From: Lycium barbarum
Lineage: Eukaryota; Streptophyta; Magnoliopsida; Solanales; Solanaceae
Assembly (NCBI RefSeq): GCF_019175385.1
Contig: NC_083344.1
Span: forward strand, 64,542,782 to 64,606,781
Length of the DNA stretch: 64,000 bases
Direction: 5' to 3'
Of this stretch, positions 12,081 through 23,333 are shown one piece after another (the stretch's first letter is position 1; each line of letters starts with the position of its first letter). Under the pieces are notes generated by a model that made no database searches, was not told where the DNA came from, and saw nothing but the letters and a program-made list of their open reading frames with translations. The position numbers and the translations under genes were made by a program.

Positions 12081-12118
12081 CCCCCGGAGAAAGGGGGTCA
12101 GTACGGAATATATACTGA
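12081..12118 (-). promoter_or_regulatory. LARD-A R-region hairpin pair
   Basis: Read on the minus strand, a TATATACTCAGTAT-like start is followed by a near-perfect inverted repeat (ATACTGA/TCAGTAC on plus) and directly by a C5/G5 hairpin with a CTTTCTCC-type loop. The same pair occurs in LARD-B, TG and E4. Position after a TATA-like TTTATATA suggests the transcription start and R region. Confidence 0.55.
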
Positions 12119-12246
12119 GTATATAAAGCATGAAATACAATAAGGAAGATCATAACTGAAGTAGAGATTCCAGGAGACAAGTATGATAATCAAGAAATCA
12201 TTGTACCTGTGACTTACGAAACAAAAACATGCATATCATTATCATA

Positions 12247-12543
12247 TACCGTACCCGGCCCATTATGGGACTCGGTAAATAAAATCATATCATCATATCA
12301 TCATACTATCATATCATCATATACATATACCATACCCGGCCCTCTAGTGAGGGTCTCGGTGAATAAAGTCGTGTACACGTATACCGTACCCGGCCCATCA
12401 TGGGACTCGGTTCCATAATCATATCATCATATCATCATATCATCATATCATCATATAACGTACCCGACCCTCTAGTGAGGGACTCGGTGAACAATGCAGT
12501 GAAACTGTGCACGAATACATACCCGACCCGGGACTCGGTGAAT
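12247..12543 (-). repeat. Palindromic unit array in LARD-A 3' LTR
   Basis: Five units of the form TACCCG(G/A)CCC - spacer - GGG(A/T)CTCGGT occur at about 12250, 12331, 12384, 12460 and 12523. The spacers themselves are often palindromic (ATTAT, TCTAGTGA, ATCAT, none). Between the units lie ATCATATC repeats. The right LTR has the same array at about 19388-19675. Confidence 0.75.
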
Positions 12544-14074
12544 GATACAATAACAGTATGCACGAGTAGAATATCATGAGCAACCATATACCACTACATC
12601 ATCATCTGAGACTCAATAGAATTAGTGGACTAACTAACACTCAAATATCAAGACAATAGTCATGGTAAGTATGGATGTCAATAAGAACTATATCAAATAG
12701 AGCCTCAGGAATCATATGTCATGTGCCAAGATAATGCAAAACAGCTATTGGAAGTCAAGGACATCAATCATTATATAGTCTTTAAGAATAGGAACTTTTA
12801 CACATCAACTACTATCCAACGTATAGAGGACTAGAGGGAAGCTCAATCATTTCAAGAGTTCTAACATCAAGAAGTGAATAGGAATCATGAATCACACTCG
12901 AAACTTATGAATGGAACTACCCCAAAGCTCATATCATTCGTCACTTATATCTAAGACATGCCAAAATAAAGAAGGGACAGCTTTACATACCTGTTAGCGA
13001 CTATTCGTAAATCCATTCGCCTCGTCGCTCTTTTAGTCTATTTAATATAAGAGTAACGTTATCGTTAGTAACTATACTTTCTAGTTCGTAAATCTATAGC
13101 CCATTTCTTATAGAACCTATATTTTAGTTTATACATTCTCATTTAGGGTTTTTGTTAGTTAGGGACTTAACGAAAATCGGGCAACATTTCCCCTACATAT
13201 TCGCCTATCCCGAATTTCCAATCATTGCCCTGTTAACACAGAAATACCAAAAATGGATATATACATACAAAATTCTCCCAACACAGCTCATAACAATCCC
13301 AACAATCCAACAACTTCTCTAAATTCATTTCAGCCCACAATTTCATATAATGTCAATTTTATGCATTTTCTTTCTTCCAATTCCGTCCAATCCAATTTTA
13401 ATAATTCCATTACAACACTACTAATACAATTACATCATAAAATAATAAAATCTTACCACAATTTTCTCGGAGGAATTTCTACGCTCAATTGCTCCGATTT
13501 CGCAATTTCTTCTTCTCCAACTTAAAATCCAATGTTGCTATCACCTCCTTGAATTTGTACTACACTTGGAAATTTGCTCAAAACATTCAAAACTTTATTT
13601 TCTCCTCACTCACCACGGCTGGCCGAGAGCAGCCATGGGAGCTTTACCTTTTGTTTTGCTAAGTTAATTTGAAAAAATGAATGAATAACTAAGGTTTGTT
13701 CATCACCAATTAAGTATACATATGGTGGCCCTATTATTGACACGTGCCACCTCCATCTATGAATCATCAAATTCCTTCTTGAGTTGTTGTTATTTTATTA
13801 TTTTTTTTTATTTTTTTTATTTTTCGGGTGGGGCCCACAAGAATATTTAAATTAATTAATTAATCACTAATCCCTACTTAATAATTTAATCATAATTAAT
13901 TAGTTCCTAATCTCCAATAATATTTCTACACTAAATAAAATTTATAAACAATTTATGTTTTAATTAAAATTGAAAATTAAAGATTTCTATCTCGTGTCCG
14001 AAAATAATTCCGCCCTTAGCTTGAGTCAATTTGCTTGCGGATAAATTTGACGTATAAATATACGGGGTATAACA

Positions 14075-14095
14075 TTCCTTCCCCCCTTTAAAACA
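14075..14095 (-). promoter_or_regulatory. LARD-A polypurine tract
   Basis: On the minus strand a run of A and G ending AAAGGGGGGAAGGAA abuts the 3' LTR start TGTTATACC. This is the expected plus-strand primer. Confidence 0.8.
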
Positions 14096-17000
14096 TTCGT
14101 CCCCGAATGTTAAACTGGTGCTGAACTCCCAGTACTTTCTGAAGAGTCCTCTTAGTTAATTATGCCATTCACATACCCCTTTCGTTTGTCGATTCGCTTT
14201 AATTCATTATAACGCATTCCAGGTCTCTACATAGTCATTCCTATAATATCTTCTCCTCCTGTTGCTTCTCGAGGTAATTATTCCACATCGTTGTCTTTGC
14301 TCTTCTCTTTTCTTCGCAGTTGGTTGTTGGTTGTATTTCGAGCTATTCTGTTGAAGTGTTACAGTTTCTGTTATCTGCATACTGTTCAGTTGTACTGTCC
14401 TTGATTAATTCAGATTTGTACTCATAGTGCACGTAGTCCTGACTTGAGTCCTCCTTCTCCTTTAGTTATTCCCCTGAGGTATCGTTTCGTTTATCTTACC
14501 TCTCAATCTTTAAATAAGATTTTTATAACGCGCAGACGTCCCTCGTCGGTTCATTAGACTTTAATACCCCTGGAGTATCGCATGCCTCTGGTATCCTGTG
14601 GACCCTTCGCAGGTTCTACGAGTAAAACGAAATTTCCCAGAGGGTAACATTTTTGTACTCCAATACCCTTGCTTTACTCTGTTGTTATAGTCCGTATTCT
14701 GGAATCCTCAGCATCATGTGTTACTTTCTGACTTACTATTAAAGGTCCTTTAACTATCGCTTGCCTTTACTTCTTGATCTCGATCTTTAGGGTTGGCTAT
14801 CAAATAGCGCAATGGTCCCCTCATATTATAGATTTACTGTCATCCAGTAATCAGTAACCTGGTTGTTTCGATCGTCTCGGTTAAATCATTTCGTAATTTC
14901 CTTTACTCTAACTGGCCACCATATTACCTCGTGTCATTTATTTATTTTTGACTCAAATTCTTCTATTGTCCCTTTGCTCAAATTTTCTCTTAGCTTTCCT
15001 TTCACGCATCCTATTGCAATCTTTACAGAAGTATATGTGGGTTCTCAATCAGTCTAAGAAATACTTTAGCGTTGTCTCGCTAGTCTTTACGCAGACCTTA
15101 CATTCTTTTCTCGTACCTTTCAATTGACGTCAAGGCTCAACTATGGCCTTTGCCCTCGGTACTAATTATATCTCTGTAGTTTTGCCTCAAACCATCTTAT
15201 ACCTTTCGTTGATGTATCCAAAATATCGCAACCACATTGTTGTTACTGAATTCTTACTCTTCTTATCAGGTACTCACCTGATCTCATCCTTATCCTTAAT
15301 ATACAAGTATTCGTAGGTTGCATAGCTATTCATGTACAATATGTACAAAGTGCATCCAATCTTAGTCACAGTCTTTCCTTCTCCTGGCTTATTCTGCTTT
15401 ACATATCTTATTGTACTATCACTCACCTGCTGTCTATTTTGCCATACTCCTTCCCCTTCCTCTATCCACCATTTGGTTCTCTCATATCCTACTATAGGAG
15501 AGATTTCCTATTCTTCCTCCTTTGCTACTTATGTGTCATAATATCATTCGCCAATAACTCCGTTGTCAACATCTTAACCTCTAATCTCGTATAGCCTTGC
15601 TATTATTTATAATATCCTTTTAAGTTACTTGTTACTATTCTCTTGTTGTATTCTTCATTTTTATAAGCCTCCACCTTCTGATGTCATATTATCAAAGGTC
15701 TTTACCAGTAATTCTCAGCACTGTCTCAATTACCATCTTGGCTTTTATCCGTCTGTTGCTGGGTTTCAGATCTCACTAGGTTGTTTTAGCATGGGATCTC
15801 ATTTGAAGTCTAAGTATTCACATTAAACGTATTGCAGTATCAGCTGATTTTATCTTACACTTGCATTTCTCTCATCCGCTTCCCCCCTTTTGGGTGTACT
15901 CACATCATTATCTATTTATATTCCGCTCTATGCCTCCATTTCCAACTTTCAAATTCATATGATTCTTTCCCAATACATTTGGTATACTGCACCATATCCA
16001 TGTCTTCCTTTATATCATCTATAACTTAGATTACCCATGTATGAAACTCCAACACAATCACGAGGCGATGAGAACTCTCGATATATAGTACAAAATCTTA
16101 TCTGATGGTTGGTACTCGAGTATTGTAATTAATTTAGCAATTTATCCGAAGCCACATTCCATTCATTCCAATCAGTAATTAGCTAGTACTTATAATCGTT
16201 TCAAACTCTCCATGCGGTAGCACTTGTATTCTGATGATAAATATTCCAAGCTTTCTTATAACACCATCTTTATCCCAACGGATATCATCTGTTTCTTCTA
16301 ATAAATTCACAATACATCCGTTGTTTCGCAAATCCGCAATCCTTGTATTTTAAGGATTTCACCATTTCCGAGGTGAAGTAACATACACGTAGTACTCCTT
16401 TATGCCTCATGCTCTTTCATCCTTGTTGTATATCCAACGCTAACTTCTAACTTACTCAAAATCATATCAATTTCGTCTTAATAATGGTCTTGTCTTATCA
16501 CTTTCTCGTCATACTACATTTTAAGTTCGTAGCTACATGTTTCCCTTTTATCCTATACTTATACTCAATTAGTTACATCTGTCTTGAGTGCTGCCTTTAG
16601 TGTTCCTTTCATTTCTCCAGTCTATGTTCACCTTTTATTTTGTGCACGAGGAATCTCATGCTACCCTTATATCCTTCGGAAAACACCACTTCTACATAAC
16701 TCCTTTCTCATTTTCAAAGCATATTTTGTTCATCTCTATTTGTTCTTATCATACCAGTCATTTCTAGCATTCATTCTGTCTTTTTACTCGTCTTCTTTTA
16801 GGTTGGTCTTTCACAATTCTGTCACTTGTATTACTCACTTTCCAAGCTATACATGTCATAATGCATCGCTACACTGTAATGCCACTCGCTTCTTTCTTAT
16901 CTTCTTCTTTCTGTTAACTCCTTCTCTTCCTGTGCTCGCTTTCACTTTCGTTACCACTTGAATTTTATTCTGAACTTTCCCTATAGGACTTTGTAAGTCT

Positions 17001-18113
17001 TTCTTATTCGTTCTACCTTTGCTTTTTCCGTTTCACATTAATCACATCGTATTCTTTAGTTATTTCCTTGCTAGGCTTTACTCATTTCTAAAGCAATCCT
17101 TATGGTATTCACATTACATCCTGTTCGTAATCCATCTTATAACGTAACACTTCTTAATCTTATTCGCGATTCTTACTATGTTTTAATTACATTCTGCGGA
17201 CTAGGCGTACTTAACCCTTCACCCCTTCTGATCGATCCTACCCTTAGTATCTCACAAGCTGTTTTATCAATACCTTCATAATTTGTCATAACTCTTCCTT
17301 CTTCGTACTTTTATCTCACTCATACTATTACTCCTTTTAATTGTAAATTTGTCGTAATCTATCCCTACTTATCGGTTCACTTGATACCTTAGTAAAATAT
17401 TCTGTTACGAGTTACCACTTTTTTCTAAATCATCCCTTAGTATCACAAGCCCTCCCGAATCATCCTAGCATTTCACCAACAACATATGAAATACATGTTC
17501 CTAGACAGCCCACAAGTTTGAGTTTTCCTTCCACAAATTCCATCTCCAATTATTTGATTGAGAACTAATAAAAGGTTACTATGAAGCATTCAGCAACCAC
17601 CACCAGAAGAGAACTTTTGTCCGACAAGCACCACAAGACTTCTAGTGCTCGATTCACATGGTTTACCTCCAGGTTTATTATTGAGTCGTGAACGAATTAT
17701 TTAGTTCATAAACTACTTGCTGTATGCTTTGTACTCTTCCGATAAAAGTGAAACTTAATTACCGGACGGTTTTGCCCTTCACCCTAAGCTTTTTCTAAGG
17801 CAAAAATGTGGGTGGAAGGTATTCTCGTCCATTCAAATGAATTCCAATTTCTGCTGCTCATATACGCTTCTTCAAAACAAGGTCTCCCAAACAAGAATGA
17901 TGCCTCTTATGGATGACGTGGGGATATTTCTTAACTCTTTAGTCCAACATAATAGATTTACCTTGTCGGTATCACTCTTCAAAACATATTACGAACTTAT
18001 GTCTCATTCTCTTCCTTTTTCCTACTTCTGAGAAAATTTGGGCAGAGTTTCCTCTGTAGTTCTTACTATCTCAAAACCTGCACGCAGGAAATACCAACAA
18101 TGCCTCACAGGGC

Positions 18114-18216
<103 letters not shown>

Positions 18217-18575
18217 TATCATATCATATCACAACCACACAGGGCTCCCAATATCAACAACAGTATGAAAATGATGGACTTACCTCGTATGTCCAACTCG
18301 AACTGCACCTGTTACACTTTCCTGTCTACTTTTCCTTTCAATTTTCAACTTTACATTTCAATTGTACTTTAATACCTTACCCGACATATATCTTTCGTGC
18401 CTTTGCTTACCTGCGTGCTTTGTAACTGCCAATATCATCGGTCGCTTTCTTCTGTCGATGTCGTTCTTCAGCTGAAATCAAAAGTTAGTATAAGGAATTT
18501 CATTTCCTATGGCTGGGCTCTATCGCACGATCTTAGATATGAAAGAAAGGTAACATCCTAAATGTCCTGTAGCTT

Positions 18576-18615
18576 CCTGTTTATAGATTTGGTGCACAAC
18601 ACACCGATAAACAAG
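18576..18615 (-). promoter_or_regulatory. LARD-A leader hairpin with palindromic loop
   Basis: The same 40-nt hairpin as in E1, with the palindrome GTGCAC at 18592-18597. The upper stem has one mismatch here (CAAATC in place of CACATC). Confidence 0.6.
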
Positions 18616-18656
18616 ACTCTACTAGACATGGTCTGTAGACACTCCGAGGATGAACT

Positions 18657-18668
18657 GCTCTGATACCA
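18657..18668 (-). promoter_or_regulatory. LARD-A primer binding site
   Basis: The minus strand reads TGGTATCAGAGC, separated from the LTR end by AAAG. Confidence 0.9.
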
Positions 18669-18672
18669 CTTT

Positions 18673-21202
18673 TGTCATGACCCAACCCCGTAGGCCGCGA
18701 CTGGTGCCCGACCTTGACACCCGTATACGTACCTATCAGATATAGTCACACTGAAACTACTACAATACGAAAACTTGTAAAGGAACTGCAAAGTTCGTAA
18801 CATCGTCACACATATATATATACTTCCAGATCACTGTCTCCTGAGGAGTCACCACTAATCATATCATGAAATAATACGCAAGCCGACAAGGCTGCCATCA
18901 CATATCAATATCATATGCAAGCCGACAAGGCTGCCACTATAGACGAATATCATACCATAGCAAATCGTATAGACACAGCTGAACAGAACCCATACACAAC
19001 CCACACATATGTCTACAGACCTCTAAGAGTACGAATAGCGAAATATGACGGGACAGGGCCCCATCGTACCCCTGGATAGCATATACATATATATATCATA
19101 AGATTCTAACCAAAAGTCTAGACTCCGGAACAACGGAGCTCTCCCAAAACAGCTAGTAGGAGTCCTATGCTGCAGGGTCACCAACTGGCTATCTGTACCT
19201 GCAGGCATGAAACGCAGCCCCCCGGAGAAAGGGGGTCAGTACGGAATATATACTGAGTATATAAAGCATGAAATACAATAAGGAAGATCATAACTGAAGT
19301 AGAGATTCCAGGAGACAAGTATGATAATAAAGAAATCACTGTACCTGTGCCTTATGAAACAAAATCATGCATATCATTATCATATACCGTACCCGGCCCA
19401 TTATGGGACTCAGTGAATAAAATCATATCATCATACCATCATATCATCATATACATATACCGTACCCGGCCCTCTAGTGAGGGACTCGGTGAATAAAGTC
19501 GTGTACACGTATACCGTACCCGACCCATCATGGGACTCGGTGCCATAATCATATCATCATATCATCACATCATCATATCATCATATCATCATATAACGTA
19601 CCCGACCCTCTAGTGAGGGACTCGGTGAACAATGCAGTGAAACTGTGCACGAATACATACCCGGCCCGGGACTCGGTGAATGATACAATAACAGTAAGCA
19701 CGAGTAGAATATCATGAGTAACCATATACCACTACATCATCATCTGAGACTCAATAGAATCAGTGGACTAACTAACACTCAAATATCAAGACAATAGTCA
19801 TAGTAAGTATGGATGTCAATAAGAACTATATCAAATAGAGCCTCAGGAATCATACGTCTTGTGCCAAGATAATGCAAAACAGCTATTGGAAGTCAAGGAT
19901 ATTAATCATTATATAGTCTTTAAGAATAGGAACTTTTACACATCAACTACTATCCAACGTATAGAGGACTAGAGGGAAGCTCAATCATTTCAAGAGTTCT
20001 AACATCAAGAAGTGAATAGGAATCATGAATCACACTCGAAACTTATGAATGGAACTACCCCAAAGCTCATATCATTCGTCACTTATATCTAAGACATTCC
20101 AAAAGAAAGAAGGGACAACTTTACATACCTGTTAGCGACTATTCGTAAATCCCTTCGCATCGTCGCTCCTTTAGCCTATTTAATATAAGAGTAACGTTAT
20201 CGTTAGTAATTATACTTTCTAGTTTGTAAATCTGTAGCCCATTTCTTATAGAACCTATATTTTAGTTTATACATTCTCATTTAGGGTTTTTGTTAGTTAG
20301 GGACTTAACGAAAATCAGGCAGCATTTCCCCTACATATTCGCCTATCCCAAATTTCCAATCATATCCCTGTTAACACAGAAATAACAAAAATTGATATAT
20401 ACATACAAAATTCTCCCAACTCAGCTCATAACAATCCCAACAATCCAACAACTTCTCTAAATTCATTTCAGCCCACAATTTCATATAATGTCAATTTTAT
20501 GCATGTTCTTTCTTCCAATTCCGTCCAATCCAATTTTAATAATTCCATTACAACACTACTAATACAATTACATCATAAAATAAGAAAATCTTAGCACAAT
20601 TTTCTCGGAGGAATTTCTACGCTCAATTGCTCCGATTTCGCAATTTCTTCTTCTCCAACTTAAAATCCAATGTTGCTATCACCTCCTTGAATTTGTACTA
20701 CACTTGAAATTTGCTCAAAACAGTCAAAACTTTATTTTCTCCTCACTCACCATGGCTGGCTGAGAGCAACCATGGGAGCTTTACCTTTTTGTTTGCTAAG
20801 TTAATTTGAAAAAATGAATGAATAACTAAGGTTTGTTCATCACCAATTAAGTATATATATGGTGGCCGTATTATTGGCACGTGCCACCTCCATCTATGAA
20901 TAATCAAATGACTTCTTGAGTTGTTGTTATTTTATTATTTCTTTTTATTTTTCGGGTGGGGCCCACAAGCATATTTAAATTAATTAATTAATCACTAATC
21001 CCTACTTAATAATTTAATCATAATTAATTAGTTCCTAATCTCCGATAATATTTCTACACTAAATAAAATTTATAAACAATTTATGTTTTAATTAAAATTG
21101 AAAATTAAAGATTTCTATCTCGTGTCCGAAAATAATTCCTCCCTTAGCTTGAGTCAATTTGCTTGCGGATAGTTTTGACGTATAAATATACGGGGTAGAA
21201 CA
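18673..21202 (-). repeat. LARD-A 5' LTR
   Basis: The right LTR of about 2.53 kb, collinear with 11522-14074. It differs by scattered substitutions, a shorter TA tract and a few small indels. It carries the R-region hairpins near 19221-19260 and the palindromic array near 19388-19675. Confidence 0.9.
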
Positions 21203-21488
21203 CCTTTTTACCGAGCAGCGACGGGGGCGACGAGAGTCAACAAATTACTTTTCACCCGAATCGATTTCCGACGAACGGAAACAACTTCCAAAAATTAAAC
21301 TTAGAGTGAGAAACTTCCTCGAAAACTCAAGGCATTGCCAAATTTTATGAGTGTTTCGCACTATTTGAGGGTGTAAAAACCCTTAATGGTTAAAAACCAA
21401 TTTTTTGGTAAAACCCTTAATGGTTAAAAACCATTTTTTTGGTCTCCCACCATTTTTTCCTCCCCCTAAATGCAATGAGCATGGTTTC

Positions 21489-21539
21489 TATTTATAGAAC
21501 AAGAAGATGAACCCAAATTCTACTCAGCCGATGTGGGAT
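21489..21539 (-). promoter_or_regulatory. USE plus TATA promoter-like pair
   Basis: On the minus strand ATCCCACATCG (21529-21539) matches the plant snRNA upstream sequence element RTCCCACATCG. TATAAATA follows at 21489-21496 with 32 bases between them. In plant snRNA genes that spacing belongs to the Pol II type. No U1, U2, U4 or U5 start sequence follows, so it is not an snRNA gene. The pair may drive an old retroelement or an unknown RNA. Confidence 0.5.
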
Positions 21540-21897
21540 TCTTTATTTTTTGTCCTTGTTTCCCCACAAAATCCTTACCTTCCCAAATTTTTAAATCACA
21601 ATGAATAAGACTACAGATTCCAACAATACGTACCCAAATTCGTACCAAAAATCCCTAAATTTCTGCAAGTATAGTACTAAGAATAATGACAGCAAAGCAA
21701 GTCATACCACCCTGTCAAAAACCAACAAAAAATGCATCCAATTGAGCCTTTGATGCCAGGTTGTATGTGTACGATTGAGGAAAATGAGCGGAAGGGGTGT
21801 TTGGTCGATCGTTGTTGATGGAATGTTGAAGAAGAAGTCATTTTGTGTTGGTTTTACGTTAAGGGCCTGTTTGGCTGTGAGGATGAAGGGGCATTTT

Positions 21898-21921
21898 GGG
21901 GGGGGGGGGGGGGGGGGGGGG
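21898..21921. repeat. Homopolymer run of 24 G
   Basis: Twenty-four consecutive G. The length may be real slippage or an assembly effect. Confidence 0.95.
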
Positions 21922-22419
21922 TTAAGTGAAATATTGAAACTTCAGCTCCCCCTTTTTAAAAGAATGTAGTATACTCTTTACATAGTTTCAAACCGACATA
22001 TTAACTTAAAACACCTCGTAAAATAATATTTGTAAGAAATAAAATTCGCAATTCGTAGTTTTAAAAATACGAGCTTTAAAATGAGCCTGATATTGGTGTA
22101 GTTCTGGATAATATTTAAAAATGTGGAACAAAATGCGGCCAAATGAGCCGTAATTCATACATCATTTTTAATTAATAATTTTTTGGAGTTAGACGGAGCG
22201 GGATATGTAAATTATTTTCAAATCACGTTTATTAAAGTAAATAACTCGTAATTTCTTGTAATTGTTAAATTTTATGAAAATAATAATTAAACGTCAATTT
22301 TTGTAATTTTCTCAGAATTTTAAAATTTTTAATTTTTTTAAGGGCATTCTTACTTCGTCTTGGACTCGAGAAATTTGAAAATTAAAATACGTGTTTTATG
22401 AGGTGAAAATTAGGTGTCA

Positions 22420-23328
22420 GCAGTTGCCCCTTCGGGGTTCGAGGATGGTAAGGCAATCCTTGAGCTGCGAATTTTAGAAACCTAATTTTCACCGAATAAA
22501 TTAAATTACGGCCTTCTTTTGCGCAAAATTTCGAAAGTATGGCCGAACCCTGGTCTCTGGGTTTCCTACATATCTCAGGTTACATGAGAATTCAAGCCAC
22601 TTATAGTTCGACTTGCTTTTGAAAACTTTTAAAAATTTCCTAGAATTGGGATCATAAGGCTGAGGACTTTGGATTACGGCCGAGCTCTGTCATTGAGGTT
22701 TTCTACATATCCCTACCCTTGGGAATCAGGTCGTATGTAGTTCGAATCGATCAGTAGAAAAGGATATTCCTTATGCGGAAGTACTCTTTGGCTTGGGATA
22801 GATGACATCAAACTTTCGAGTATGGAAAGAGGCTTGCATTTTCTAAGTTATGAATGTGGTATGCTTCACACTCATAATAAAGTCCTTGCACGGACATAAT
22901 TTCGTACATCTTAAGTATGTTGTCACCTAGATTTTAAAAGAATGATAATGCCCCAACGTAGATACTGGGTACGAAACTCAAAGATAGTGACTCTTGCATT
23001 TTTGCAAGTGCTTTTGACTTTGAAGAAAATACCTACACGGCTTTTACAGGGGTGTAGTTCGATATTGGTGAAAGGTATTCATCAACTCTCGCCCGAAGAG
23101 TCTGTTTCTATCTTTTGAAATGCCCCGGTTCGCTGCCGAGAAAAAGTTCCACGTTGCTCCGCATGTTTTGAGTCTGGCTTTTGCTTCCTTCTTTGGTAGC
23201 TTGCAGCTCGTCTCCAAATGCTGAGCCTTGCGTGTTAGTTTTATTGAAAATTTTGATTTAATGTAGTCATACCTAAATGGCATTTTGCCATTTTGTTGAC
23301 ATTGAAGTTATCTTACAATATTATGTCC
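22420..23328 (-). other. OG 3' internal region, left of E2
   Basis: About 0.9 kb of non-coding sequence starting with the polypurine-type segment (22420-22444). It holds two degenerate copies of a motif (CCTACATATCTC/CCC ... AATTC/AATCAGG ... TAGTTCG) near 22567 and 22700, which recurs on the other side of E2 at about 51772 and 53530. The minus frame 23044-23283 has no recognisable motif. Confidence 0.45.
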
Positions 23329-23333
23329 GTCTC

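Larger units (their letters stand above)
11522..14074 (-). repeat. LARD-A 3' LTR
   Basis: The left LTR of about 2.55 kb. Landmarks from its left end: two copies of the GCCGACAAGGC hairpin unit near 11737-11790, a TA run (11648-11678) and a second one (about 11940-11958), the R-region hairpins (12081-12118), five palindromic CCCGGCCC/GGGACTCGG units (12247-12543) mixed with an 8-base ATCATATC minisatellite, then an AT-rich U3 segment to 14074. Confidence 0.9.
21208..22419. other. Flank of LARD-A; mixed non-coding sequence and possible Ogre LTR
   Basis: No gene is recognised. 21375-21442 holds two 34-base tandem units (AAAACCCTTAATGG...). 21489-21539 is a USE/TATA promoter-like pair on the minus strand. 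21898-21921 is a 24-base G run. The AT-rich part just left of 22419 ends in AGGTGTCA and is probably the start of the 3' LTR of the Ogre/Tat-like element on the minus strand, but the left limit of that LTR is not visible. Confidence 0.45.

Noticed and set aside
16584..16961. 125-residue antisense frame in the LARD-A interior, with other antisense frames at 14863-16029
   Set aside because: The homologous LARD-B region (43444-43770 and 44759-45010 on its antisense strand) is shifted in frame and diverges as non-coding DNA does; the frames look hydrophobic only because the strand is CT-rich.
21860..22150. GGGCCTGTTTGGC near 21863 and GGCCAAATGAGCC near 22139 as a possible MITE terminal pair
   Set aside because: The arms match only loosely and no target duplication flanks them.
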